From contig NBIV01000139.1 of assembly GCA_003194525.1 (NCBI GenBank), forward strand, positions 62,001-126,000: 64,000 nt of DNA, read 5' to 3'. Made by a program: the position numbers and the translations under genes. A model generated the notes under the pieces. The model was not told the origin of the DNA, made no database searches, and saw only the letters and a program-made list of their open reading frames with translations. Below, piece after piece: positions 11,521 through 22,292 of the stretch; position 1 is the stretch's first letter; every line of letters starts with the position of its first letter. Source of the stretch: Gracilariopsis chorda (Eukaryota > Rhodophyta > Florideophyceae > Gracilariales > Gracilariaceae).

Positions 11521-12453
11521 TGTGGTCCAATACCACTGCGGAAAGGATCCTGCGACAGCGCCAGAGTCACCCAAGGCGTCCGAGCCCTGATCTCTTGGCG
11601 AGGGCGGCTCAGAAGTAGAGCCTGCGAATGTGACCGACACGATTCGGATGTAGGGCCGAACGGTCACTTCTCGCACAGCGCACGGGGATGTGGGGAGAAT
11701 CGGATCTAGCGCTCGACGGACAGTCGATTAGTGTGCAACCCGGTGTTGCCGGTGATCTGATGGAATCCGCTGTATGCCGCGGGGCGGCGAGTTGAACACC
11801 CACGGATGAGGGAACGATCCGTACAATGGTATCTTCTAGGACAACGAAATGAGGGGTGGGGAACTAGCCGCACGGCGGGCGCAGACTCGTGACGAGCAAT
11901 AAATATCCCGAGACGTCGGGGGCATACCTGGACAAAGGGTGGAGTAGAAACAGTCCGTATGACGGTAAAAGAAAGAAGCAACAAAAGAAAACAGAAGACA
12001 GTCCGTAAGTAACGGTGATATCACTTCTTGATGCGCAAGGGGGATGACAGAGCCAGATCGGTAGCAGCACTCCCCTACATTGGGATCATAGCCGTATACC
12101 AACGGTAAAAGTCAGAGCCAGGACCCTTGTTAAGGTTTACTTCCGTCGGGGGCGGCGAGTGCCACCACCTAAGTACGTCCACTGTAGAGTGGATTACTAA
12201 CTAAAAATAACTAGCTACCCCGGGTGCACCGGGCCTGACATCCACGTGTGCGTGGTGGCCCACTTGGCATGAGCCGCCCACTCAGGCGGTGTGCACTACA
12301 AGTGTTACCCAAAAGTACCCCCTTCGTAGGGGCACCCCCCATGTAATGGGTGAGCCCAACACACCTCATGTATTCCCTATCTCAACGGCTAACCACGCAT
12401 CCTATATGAAGAGCGATTGGATTCCCTCTACCTCCAGAGGCCATTGCACCATA
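11521..12453. repeat. Solo LTR of a second gypsy-like family
   Basis: A 933-bp insertion begins TGTGGTCCAAT and ends ATTGCACCATA. Its ends form an imperfect inverted repeat. It is flanked by a perfect 5-bp duplication ACTCG (11516-11520 and 12454-12458) and splits a short repeat array of the Helitron. Scattered similarity to the other gypsy LTR (a CCCTTGTT...GGTTTACT block) suggests a related family. Confidence 0.8.
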
Positions 12454-12559
12454 ACTCGCTCTAGCACCTCCAGAACTTGCTCTGGCCCCTCCGCAGCTCG
12501 GGCGTGGACCTCCCCTCCTTATAGCAATTTACAAAAATAAAAACAATCAATTCTATTCT

Positions 12560-14850
12560 TCTTAACCCCTTACAACTTTACCGAAGTTCCAGAATATGCT
12601 TACAATATATAACAAAGTTGAAAGTGAAAAAAAGCTGCATGTTGTTGCTTTGCACCCACTGGACCTAGTTGCCTGAGCAATTAAAAACATTTCTGCAAGA
12701 CTTATATTTACTCGATGCAGTCGGGTGCAGCAGAGGGACTCTGAACACACTCCTGTTCGATTATGACGGAGAGAGTGTGCCCAGCCGGTTTTCAAGCGGT
12801 TTGATGTTCAACACGCATCCGGTTGAAAGGATTGGTCTGCCTTTACTCACACACCGAAATATGCTTTTCGGCCCCAAGAGGTACGACACGGCAGCCGCCC
12901 CGGACCCTGCACAGCAAGCTGGTATGAGGTCTGGGAAACCCTAGATTTTCTGATCGCCGTCAAACGACCAGTACAGCACAGAGGAGCTCCTGACCTTTCC
13001 CAAATTCGTGGTACTCAGTGGGTTACTCTTGTGGCGACCTGCACACGAGCTCGGCCTTGCCGAGGTCCGAGGCTAGCAACAGTGCCCAAAGTAGCAAAAG
13101 GATACGACACTGCGCTATTGGTTCAACGGGAATGGGATGCAAAATAGTAGTTAGGGTCAGCAAAAGAGATCCTTTTTGCACTGCACCAGTGAAGTATATA
13201 TGCTCTGTGCATTGTTCTGCACTGGCGCAGTGCAACATGCCAGTTGCGCGTCGCGCAAACCAGCTGCTGCTGCTCAGTTGTTGGCACTACAGTCATTTAC
13301 TGTAATGCCAGCCACTCAAAATCAGAAGCAGTCAACATGCAGCAGCATGCAACAGCAGCCAATGATCTGTACGCTTTGCTGCTGCTGCTGCTGAATTTGG
13401 TGAATGGAAGGGAGGCGTTGCGCCAAGAGAAGTTTTTCCACGCGGGTACGTGGGCGTTCGCCCGTGTTCATTAGCGCAACGCCTCCCGTCAATCAATAAC
13501 AACCCATTCATACATCAAAAAAATCATTATAGTACGGGGGGTGTTGTGATACGAAGAGGTGATAGGGATACAACTCTAAATTTGAAATATTTTTTGTCTG
13601 ACAGGTGGCAATCTGCGTGCACTTGATTGCAATTGGCTGGTACTGCAGCCGTTTACTGTGGTGCGAGGCACTCAGCAGCAGGCATGGTTAACATGCAGCA
13701 GAATTCAAGCAGCCAGTAAGCTTTGAGCTTTGTCGCTGCTGCTGCTGCTGAATTGTTTAATTGGCAGAGAGTCATTGCGCCAAAGTGAAAGTTGCATGCA
13801 GTGAAGGGGGCCTGCAAGGAAAGTGTTTGGCGCAACACCTTTTGTCAATCGACAAACCCCCCCTCATCCTTCAGTAAATCATTATAGTGCGGGGGGGTGC
13901 TGAGATTAATAACAACACAATTTTCCTAATTTTTATTCTTTTAGTGTCCAATCAGCATATAACTACAGTGGCTCGTAAACAGCCAGGAACTGTTTTTATT
14001 AATAATTCAATCTATTCTGTGGTAGCCGTAGAGCACCCACCCTCCCAGCATCGTCAGCAATTTGCAGTACTACCAGCGCCGGAAACCAATCAGAAACTAC
14101 CGAGCATATTGGACCTTCTAACCTCTTCAGAGGCCCCCCACTAAACTACATCCAGCTGCAAGTCGCCAAGTGTCATTAAACTTGAAGCCAAAGAGGTACT
14201 CGTGCGTCGCCGCCTCCAGTCATCACCAGTGCCATTGCAACTAAATACCAGTGGCATTCGAAAGCTCCGTCAGAAAAAGGCAAGTGTTTGGGCGAAAAAT
14301 CACAACCCTTGAAGAAACGCAAATGAGTGGCACGTGCCAAACGCTCTTGGACACTGTGCAGAATTCAATGCGACAATGCAAAGACATTCTTTGACCACTG
14401 TCAGTCGAAAACACACCACAACCGCGTACAGTGTAAGCATATTCCACCTTACTGTGTTACCTTTACGCGCTCATTTCAGTCCCATCATCCCCTGAAACGT
14501 CACAAAAATGGCAAAGTACACCACAAGCTTTATAAACAACATCTACTTAAATAAACATTCTTGCTTTTGCGTATTACTTCACATTTACTTAGCAATATTA
14601 ATAGGCTATTAACGTAAAATTAAAGTATAGATTAATACAATTCTATAGTACTATAGCATACTTTACACTGTAGTAATTGACATAGTTCATCACAACGTCC
14701 CTTAACGAAAATTTTACTAGCAACCCAAGATATGCAAATCAGCAAAATTGGCAATTTATCGAATTCATTAAGATTCAGGAAAACAATACAGAAGCAGAGT
14801 TTGTTCAAATGCTCGAACTTCTGAGAACTGAATAACCTCCAGACAAGCTA
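12560..14850. other. No gene seen; repeat-rich spacer
   Basis: Only short frames are present. The stretch 12650-12950 is open on + for about 90 codons but is not recognisable. The degenerate duplication at 13180-13910 lies inside. Sequence from 13960 to 14850 becomes AT-rich with no motif that I can name. Confidence 0.4.
13180..13910 (+). repeat. Degenerate direct duplication with inverted repeats
   Basis: Two copies (about 13180-13557 and 13610-13910) share the order: TTTACTGT, an AACATGCAGCAG block, a (GCT)n run, a GCGTTGCGCC-like arm, a matching GGCGCAAC-type arm, then AATCATTATAGT followed by a G tract. In copy 1 the arms GGAGGCGTTGCGC and GCGCAACGCCTCC pair perfectly over 13 bp across a loop of about 50 bases. 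Copy 2 has the same arms with mismatches. It may be a duplicated small non-autonomous element. Confidence 0.6.
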
Positions 14851-16902
14851 ATTACTTTTGGGCAAGTTGGCAAAGTTTTTGGAAGATCATGGAATTAATC
14901 TGGCAGAACATGACCGCGGTAGTCTCTTGAAAAGAACTATCAAAATTCTTTTTCAGGAGTCTAATATACACAATGCCTTCATTGCTATAGATTTATTCGA
15001 GCATTCACAGCTCATTCGCTTAACTAGTGTTTACGTAAATGACCTCCTTCAATGCGGAACCAATCAATTACTGCAACAGGCAGTGCTTACCGTTCAGAAT
15101 TTTGAATCAAAGAACTTAGAAATAGATTCCGCTCTATTCGCAGGCGTAAGAGTACGCTCAACCGATAACGGATATTCACTAAATCAGAAACATTATGACA
15201 GACGATTGCGAGTTCTTCTAAAAGATTACACTTTCTCTTATTTCCGTTCATCAAGACATAAACTTGTTTGAATGATGTACGCATCAACAGATATATGCTG
15301 TAATGTCAACATGGCTGCTCCAGTTATGGAACAATCTTTTACAAAGGAAGATGTGAAAAACATCAACAAAGTCGTAACACATATTCAGCAAAGTCAAAAT
15401 GTGAGTCTGAAATATGTTAGAATTGTTGTCAATTCACTTCGCCTCAAGGTATAATCTGGTTCATCATTTGCCAAAAATGCAGATTACTCATCTCAGACAG
15501 GATTCATTATTCTTCTTGTGGACAACTTCGACAACTGCACTATTATTCCTTTCTCAATTCACAAAGCCGGCGATGTACCATATCAGTTTCAGGAAGAGAA
15601 CTATACGAATTTGAAGATACATTCGATATAGCTTAGGTTATCAAACATGACTTAGAGTCAATAATTGGGAAGAAAATTCCAATCGCAATGCTTATTGACT
15701 CAAAATGCTTATTCTACATAATAACAAAAAGCGCATTGACATCTGAAAAGAGACTAATGATTGACATTTCAGCAGTTCATGAAGCGTACTCGAACCATGA
15801 AATTTGTGATGTGCAATATGTCACCTCCGACAACAACCCCGCCGATTCTTTCACGATGATTAAGAACTGTGGTGCTTTGAACCAAATGTTCTTTACTTTT
15901 AAATGCATTTTAGATATTCAACAATTAGTTGTACGTGATTTATGCGACAACTGTAAGTAATACAAGAAAAGGAGGGAATATGAGAATATAGGTGTGCCCA
16001 TCGTCCATATCAGACGATAGACACTAAGCGATGGACTAGACCATCTCCATATATTTGGGTATGGGAAGTAAGCGTCTTGTCTTTTCATCATTCGTAAGGA
16101 TGGTGACATGGCCTCCTTACGATGCTGCGTGCATTGCTGAGTGTATTTACCCTATTCTGAGGAAGTGAAGTAGCGTCTTTCTCTCTGTGGTAAAGCAAGT
16201 GGTGAGCACAACGTCCGTAAAATAGGACTTTTGGATTCAGCCTAACGAATGGGTTCCAATAAGTGGTCGGCTCCCTAATATAGAAGCGGCGACCGGGGGA
16301 ATCCTGAAAGGAGATCCGCAAGCACCAAGCGGAGAGCGGGTTCAATAGGTGGGCGATAATCCTACAGGCGCTGCTATTGAACGCGCTGGATATCGGCAGC
16401 TTGGAAACCAAACGTTGAGGATGACGCAATATTCTACCTGAAGGTGATTATCACGAGGTTGAACCAGACGAACTAGGTGAAGCCTCGAGGGTGCTTGGTT
16501 TACCTTTTCGGAGATGGAGCTTCCAGCGGCGCACTACGTATAGTGCCGCGAGCTGACCTCGACGGAAACTATCTACTGTACCCTACAAAAATCTAGGTTA
16601 GGATATTCTAACTAATAGAGTTACAGTACGCTGGGACGATTCCTCTGGAGTGGTGTGCCACGTGGCACCAGTTAGACAATAAGAGTACTCCGTTAGGAAT
16701 CTTCCGTCACAGCCCATCCTTAGTAGCATGCATAGTACCCACTCTACTACACTCTCTTTGCTACAAAGGGGAGAGAACAGGGCGCAAGCCCTGTCTCTCT
16801 TCTCAATCATCTTCACTGCAACTACTTTGACTTGTGTTTTAGTAAAGGAATCCTCCTCTTTTAGCCATCTCTAGCTATGGCTACAGGACGCCCATTTCTC
16901 TA
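14850..16902 (+). mobile_element. Ty1/copia relic (RT-RNase H plus 3' LTR)
   Basis: The plus strand carries reverse-transcriptase-like sequence (YVNDLLQCG at the YxDD position and a GYSLNQKHYDRRL block) followed by RNase H-like sequence (IAMLIDSKCLF, VQYVTSDNNPAD) up to about 15950. A polypurine stretch (15964-15977) then leads into an LTR starting at 15981 (TGAGAATATAGGTGTGCC). The LTR ends at about 16902 and is related to the solo LTR at 4649-4998. Gag, integrase and the 5' LTR are missing. The coding part is clearly broken in several places and old. Confidence 0.7.
16185..16751. repeat. Solo LTR nested in the copia LTR
   Basis: A 567-bp insertion begins TGTGGTAAAG and ends CTCTACTACA, with an imperfect inverted repeat at its ends. 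It is bounded by a perfect 5-bp duplication CTCTC (16180-16184 and 16752-16756). The host copia LTR aligns with its relative at 4649-4998 on both sides, which confirms the insertion. This is a third LTR family in the window. Confidence 0.85.
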
Positions 16903-17640
16903 GAGGCGAACTGTAGTGATTCAATGGGTGACAGCTTGCAGAACTCATCAACTATGATAATGACAACCACGCATTGACTTGTTTACGTGGTAAAACTATG
17001 AAATGCGAGCGAACTGCTATACAAAACCATAAAAACCACTCAAGCTGCAGCGGACAATGTTTTGCCAATTCCATAACAAGATGACCAAGATTAGTGGTAG
17101 GTTGATTATTCTTCTTGTGTTTTCATTTCAGGGTGACAAGCACTGATCGTACGGAGCATATTTTTCTTTTGTTTTCATTTCATGGTGAAAATGAGCAAGA
17201 GGGAGGTGACCATGCACAGAAGACTGGTGACAATGAGTGAAGAGGGGTGGCAAAGATCGATGAAGGAGTGACATTGAGGGTTGGAGTTTTGAAATTAAGC
17301 GAGTACTAAGGAGGGCAAGAGAACAGATGAAACATCTACTAAAACCTAACAATCACTGTGCACTGCATATTTCAGCCAACTGAGATATGGGGCGTCTCGA
17401 AAATTTGACGTATTTGACGTTGTGCAGATGTATACCCTTCTTGATTACATGAAGAAAAGGTATAGCTTCGTTTCTTTTTGGCAGCAGGCCCTCGTTCGAA
17501 CCATCCTTTCCGACGAACACCGGCATTTTTACCGGGATGGCGTCTTGGCAGTAAAAGAGCTTTAGGTATGTTAAGGTTTTCGCCAACGACAAGAAGCTTT
17601 GCCTTCGCAATTATGTCATCAACTTTTAATTGGGTTTGTA
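16903..17640. other. No gene seen; GGTGAC-type motifs at 17130-17290
   Basis: No convincing coding frame is present. Between 17130 and 17290 GGTGAC occurs at 17132, about 17210 and about 17225, and a variant GAGTGAC follows near 17263. These may belong to the terminal region of the adjacent MULE, but no matched inverted end was established. Confidence 0.35.
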
Positions 17641-17656
17641 AAGTAAACTGAACATC

Positions 17657-19461
17657 TTATTGTATCTCCTTCCACCTCTCTGTTAGATGACGAGAATCGA
17701 TGAACCGATGAACGATTGAAGCCCCGTATTTTTCGCACAGAACCACTGTTCCATGAACGCATGGGAGCCCATCTTTATTGCTAGAGTACCCACAGCAAAT
17801 TGGAGTTGTTTGTTCACCTGTTGGTAATTTAATATGATGTTTCAAAGCCCTAGCCTTGAGGCTTGTGACGGTTGCTTCTATTTCAGAAGTTCTATTGCAG
17901 ACTTTCACAGTATCTTGGTAGATACGGGAACGCCGAATGAGCATTGCAATTTGCTTTTCAATGTTGGATGGAACAGGGCTCGTACAAGCTTCCGCAGCCG
18001 CTTTATGGCTAAGACACCCTGCCAGTTGAACAGTCAACACTCTCTGTAACCTTTTCTGAGGCTCAACGGATCGAATGTGATTTCGCAGAGAGGCCCCCAT
18101 TTGACTTTCAGCCCTTTGAGAAGTGATAATCGTATCTTACAGGGTTAAATAGGCCTTTTACACTGCCGAGGGATCAAAATTGTTGAGATAATTTCCTTAT
18201 ACTTTAGTATATTGTTGACTGATTTTGTCAACAGCAGCACAACTTGTAGTATTTAATGCTCTTTCGTAAGAAGATAGTGCAATCGCTCTGGCGGCCACGA
18301 CTTTAGCTCCCACGTTCTTCTTAACATGTAGTGGATCCAGGAACATCTTTGCGTTCTCAAAAACTTTGTTGTAGGCCTTTTCAATATTCTTCTGTTGATC
18401 CACTTTTGTAGTCCTCCCAACCACATCAAAACCTGGCATACGTGTGCACTCTTCAAATACTTTCTTCCAGCTATCATTATTCTCAGGGCCAAAGAAATGT
18501 GCAAACAGGAGGGGTAAACGATGCATATTGGTATCGTACGTAGCTACCTCAAATGTAGTCTCGTACGATTGGGGCCCCACTTTCTCACAATGAACAGCAT
18601 CTGCTGCCGCTGTACTCCTGCGGTACAGACAATAAAAAAATACCAGGCTGGGTTCGAAGAGAATACCGCCATATTATCGGCCATTGTCAGATATGTCAGA
18701 AACATCGATATTGTCCTTGACAAATATCGCGTTCTCTGCAGTCTTCTTTGATTCCTTGCACTGCATGAAGATATGTTGAGCAGCCCTGTATCTCTGCTCT
18801 TTCATCTCTCTTCCTTCGAGGATGAAAATGCGCACGCTATTTCCGTACTTTCGAAGCAGCTCAGCGTAACCCTCAATTGCAGCCATGTCTACTGCCCACG
18901 ATGTGCCCATATGACGCAGTCTCTCTACTCTCACTGAGCAATAGTGGCTGCCTGGTGGCTGCAGTCTGTATATTGGTTTCGCTCTTACGAGTGAGCCGAT
19001 TGTTCTGGTGGATATGATAGGGTCATTAGCTGCTTCACAAAGAATACATGGTGAGAAGTGTAGGCAGGAGCACCAAATCTTTTGATCCGACTACCGGAGG
19101 TAGTGCGTTGCTCATCATGACTGGTACATGCATCAAAATGCGGATTATATAGGTTCATTTTCCACAATCCTGTTCTTGGCTGCCAATTAAACGACATGCA
19201 AGCGGAACATTCGACATTACGGCACTGCATTCTCACCTTTTTCCATGTTTGAGAAATATTCACCCCTTTATGAGCTCTAAGATAGGCAGTGTGTGTGCAA
19301 ATGCGTTGGTCACATTGCCAACGAAACTGCACCTCCATTACTACCACAGAAATAATTTCTGCATTGCGTCTAGGTCTCCAAGTCATAGCTCCTACCTTCT
19401 CTGCTTGTAATACAATCTTTGCGCGTTCCATTGTCGGTCGCATAGATGCTTGTTTTTGCAT
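17657..19461 (-). pseudogene. MULE (Mutator-like) transposase, broken
   Basis: From 19461: a zinc-finger-like N-terminus (MQCRNVECSACMSF ... HFDACTSH, a C-x4-C ... H-x-H arrangement as in FLYWCH/WRKY-GCM1 types). About 18560-18230: EVATYDTNMHRLPLLFAHFF, ENNDSWKKVFEEC, VDQQKNIEKAYNKVF and DPLHVKKNVGAK match the MULE DDE domain. About 17800: PICCGYSSNKDGLPCVHGTV is a SWIM zinc finger (CxCx(n)CxH). Frame changes separate these three parts, so the gene is dead. This is a cut-and-paste DNA transposase by family. Terminal inverted repeats were not found. Confidence 0.8.
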
Positions 19462-20715
19462 TACACTTCTTAGCTGGTAAGCAGTCTTGTGAGGGTTCTT
19501 TCAACGTCCAGTTACATTTTTGGTTGCATTTTTCTCATTTTCTCCACCACCATGCCTTTCGAGAACTATTGCAGTGTCATCCCCCACATCCGCCGTGTTC
19601 GCTTCGTCACCTCCTTCCTCGGTCGCATATCATCGTATTGATATGTTTCGTCGTTAGAGTTCAGGTAATCAGCAGCAGAATATTCAGAAAGTTGTTCAGC
19701 TATGTAATGTTCATCTTCGCCATCATGGTCTTCGTCGGAAACAAGCCCTTCTTAATGATCTTCCAAAGATGATTTAGGAATACCCATATCAGATACTCTA
19801 CTACAAGCAACAGCAACGGCTTGCTCTGTTTCCATATCTATCGAAACCATTCTTTCTCGACCATCGTTTTCCCATTCAGCCTTCATCTAAAGGATCCATT
19901 CAGCACGAACTCGCTCAGCTTGTTCGTTCTTTTTTCACCCTTTTGTTTCTCTTGTTTTCTCTGCTCTCGACCTGCTCAACCATCTTTTCCACGGTCAAAA
20001 GTTCTAGAGTCATGCGGCTCGAAAGACTGTTCTGCTTGCGTCAATCTTTTCAGTGATTTTCGTTACCACGATTCTTGATCGCGAAAAAAATTTTCAATAT
20101 GCGTTTTTTAAGAGCATACGTCGTTCAAATATGCAGCACAAATTCATTGCTCTTCGGCAATCTTCTGCAAGATCGTTCCTATTCGAAATTAGTCTGAAAA
20201 ATCTCCATTGTGTGAGCCAATGTACGCATGCTGCAATTAGCATGACGAACATCAATGCGAGATCGATCGTGGTGAAAGAATGCAGCAAGATGTGGATAGA
20301 CCTTTTGGATCTCTTGTATTGTTCTTGTTGTCTTCGATACACAGAAAATAGCAAGCACAGATGTTTTATCGGTTCCAACCAGGTTAAAATGACGCAACGC
20401 TTTCTGATTATTGACAAGGAATCCAAAATTGGATCTACTCATATGGATCGAGATGTATCTGCAAGTGAACCAGAAGAAGGGGTGAGACAATGATGAACAG
20501 AATCACGTTGACCGAGAACAGGGTGACTCGGAGCGAGAGTAGGATAACGACGAGCAAGAGTAGGGTGACAGAGAGCGATGATAGGGTGACGTGAAGATGG
20601 AACGTGGTGATAAAAAAGGTAACGTTGAGAATACAGGGTGACGGGATCGAGAAGCATGGTGAGAAAGCTGTGATGCGATTTTTGAAGGGGTGACATTTTC
20701 GAAGCACCAATCTAA
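19462..20715. other. Spacer with GGGTGAC-rich irregular repeat
   Basis: Short overlapping frames on both strands (for example 20053-20493 + and 20094-20426 -) show no recognisable domain. From about 20479 to 20700 the motif GGGTGA(C) recurs at irregular spacings, often about 20 bp (20521, about 20563, about 20584, about 20636, about 20690). This is probably subterminal sequence of an older transposon into which the Harbinger at 20716 inserted. Confidence 0.45.
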
Positions 20716-20740
20716 GGGCCGTTCTATGAGTGTCTAAATT
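20716..20740 (+). repeat. Left terminal inverted repeat of the Harbinger
   Basis: GGGCCGTTCTATGAG and the next nine bases pair with the right end at 38745-38769 with one mismatch. It is preceded by the TAA target duplication at 20713-20715. Confidence 0.88.
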
Positions 20741-20872
20741 TTAACGGATGTAAACTTGTTACGCAGTCAACTTCAAGCTTTCACCCAGGGCTTCACTGTA
20801 TGAGTTTTTTCTTAATGCCAGCCCCATACCCTCCCAGAGACAATTCATTACCTTTACGCTCACTCTTGCACA

Positions 20873-22123
20873 ATGCCAACGTTTGAACGGATAACTCAAC
20901 GCCAATGTCTGCAAATTCGAAAGCAAAGTCACATACCAATACATCGCGCTCTATTAACCAAGAAAGATCCTTCCAGAGCAATGAGTTTGTTCTTAAGCTC
21001 ATCAGCTATACAAAAAGAAAGCGTGCTTACCGTTATTTGTATTATTCTTCTCACCATTGCAGTGGACCTATGTCCACTTATACATTTCAAAAGCCCTGTT
21101 GTTCCGAAACCACAATTCCACTTTGAAGTTCATATGGCTACTCTTTCTAGTCAATTGTTTCGCCGAATGTACCATCTCTCAGAAAAAGAGTTCAATATCC
21201 TTTCGAAACTTCTCTAAGTCAGAATCTTGAGAATGTGAAGAAAACGGAGCTATATTGCTGCCTCTTTATCCTTATCCGTTAAGCTATGTTTGAAATTACG
21301 GCTCTTAGCAGATGCAAGCTATCTAGACCTCGGATGGGCATACGGTGTTGCTGAGTGTACCGCATATCATGTGTTTTATAAAACTCTTCACGTTCTAAAT
21401 GAAGTGCTTCCCCACACTCGATTTCCGATCTCTTTTGAAGAGTGTTTTGCAAGCGCACATATGTTCGAGAAACGTCACGGAAGTCCACTTGATGGTTTAG
21501 TTGCATTCTTGGATGGTGTGGCGATCGAAACTATTCGGCCTAAACTTCGAGAAGCGTCAGATCCTCGTAATTACTACAATCGCAAAGGGGTTTTTGCAAT
21601 CTGTGTGCAGGCAGCAGTTCAAACAAACTACAAATTCTGCTTTGTTTTGGCGCGACATGCAGGTGGAATGCATGATTCTACAGGTTTTAATGCCACTTCG
21701 TTGTACGATTTGTTAAGTGGTCCAGAGCTACCATCTTGGGCAGCTGTTGATGCTGATGAGGCGTATACAAATGAGCACAGAAATCTAATGCCGTATCCAG
21801 GACGACATCTAAGTACAAAAGAAGATTCTTTCTACGCGTATCATTCTTTATCCAGAGTTTGTTGCGAGCAGGCGTTCGGGATGCTTGTATGCCAATTTGG
21901 CATCTTTTGGTAAGCTCTTTGCTACTCGTTGCCAACTTCTACACTTATCTCTATGGTCACGGGAAAAATCCACAACTTCATCATCGATAATGGAGACAGC
22001 TCGTTGTTTGAACTCGTACCACATCATGATGATAATCGTGTGACTGGTACGCCTACCATACACTTTCAGGATGACTGTCACACAGAAGGAGAAAACAGAC
22101 GGTCGAGAAACAGACAAAGATAA
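20873..22123 (+). pseudogene. PIF/Harbinger DDE transposase, three in-frame stops
   Basis: One frame runs from ATG 20873 to 22123 with only three stops (21215-21217, 21236-21238, 21911-21913) and no frameshift, so decay is recent. MYHLSEKEFNILSKLL is followed by LRLLADASYLDLGWAYGVAE, the helix-turn-helix region. The catalytic domain shows the first Asp in VAFLDGVAIE (Asp codon 21512-21514), YYNRKGVFAICVQAAV, HAGGMHDSTGF, a second Asp in AAVDADEAY, and the Glu in VCCEQAFGMLVCQFGIFW. GKIHNFIIDNG follows, as in intact relatives (KLHNFLIDxG). The family performs cut-and-paste transposition with TWA targets, matching the TAA duplications here. It converges on the HSA-SANT gene. Confidence 0.88.
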
Positions 22124-22292
22124 ACGACGTCGCGGCGCAATGAACTTGCAGAAAAGCTTCATAGGCTAGGATACCTGCGAACAAGACGTTTTATGTGACA
22201 AGACGTTCTATTAAACCTCCTATTTGAGTTCCAATGAGTTCTGCACCTATAACCGATCGGGATGTTAAAATGTCACGTCCTAAACCAACAGC

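Larger units (their letters stand above)
5480..12540 (-). mobile_element. Decayed Helitron (RepHel) on the minus strand
   Basis: Reading from about 12.5 kb leftward, broken frames give a Pro/Glu-rich N-terminal region, a Rep (HUH) domain at about 9.5-8.5 kb, the linker conserved between Rep and helicase, and a PIF1-type helicase at about 7.1-5.5 kb. This order is diagnostic of an autonomous Helitron. Many stops and frameshifts, plus two inserted solo LTRs (7651-8447 and 11521-12453), show it is dead. Terminal TC and CTRR-hairpin ends could not be fixed by eye, so the limits are approximate. Confidence 0.8.
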
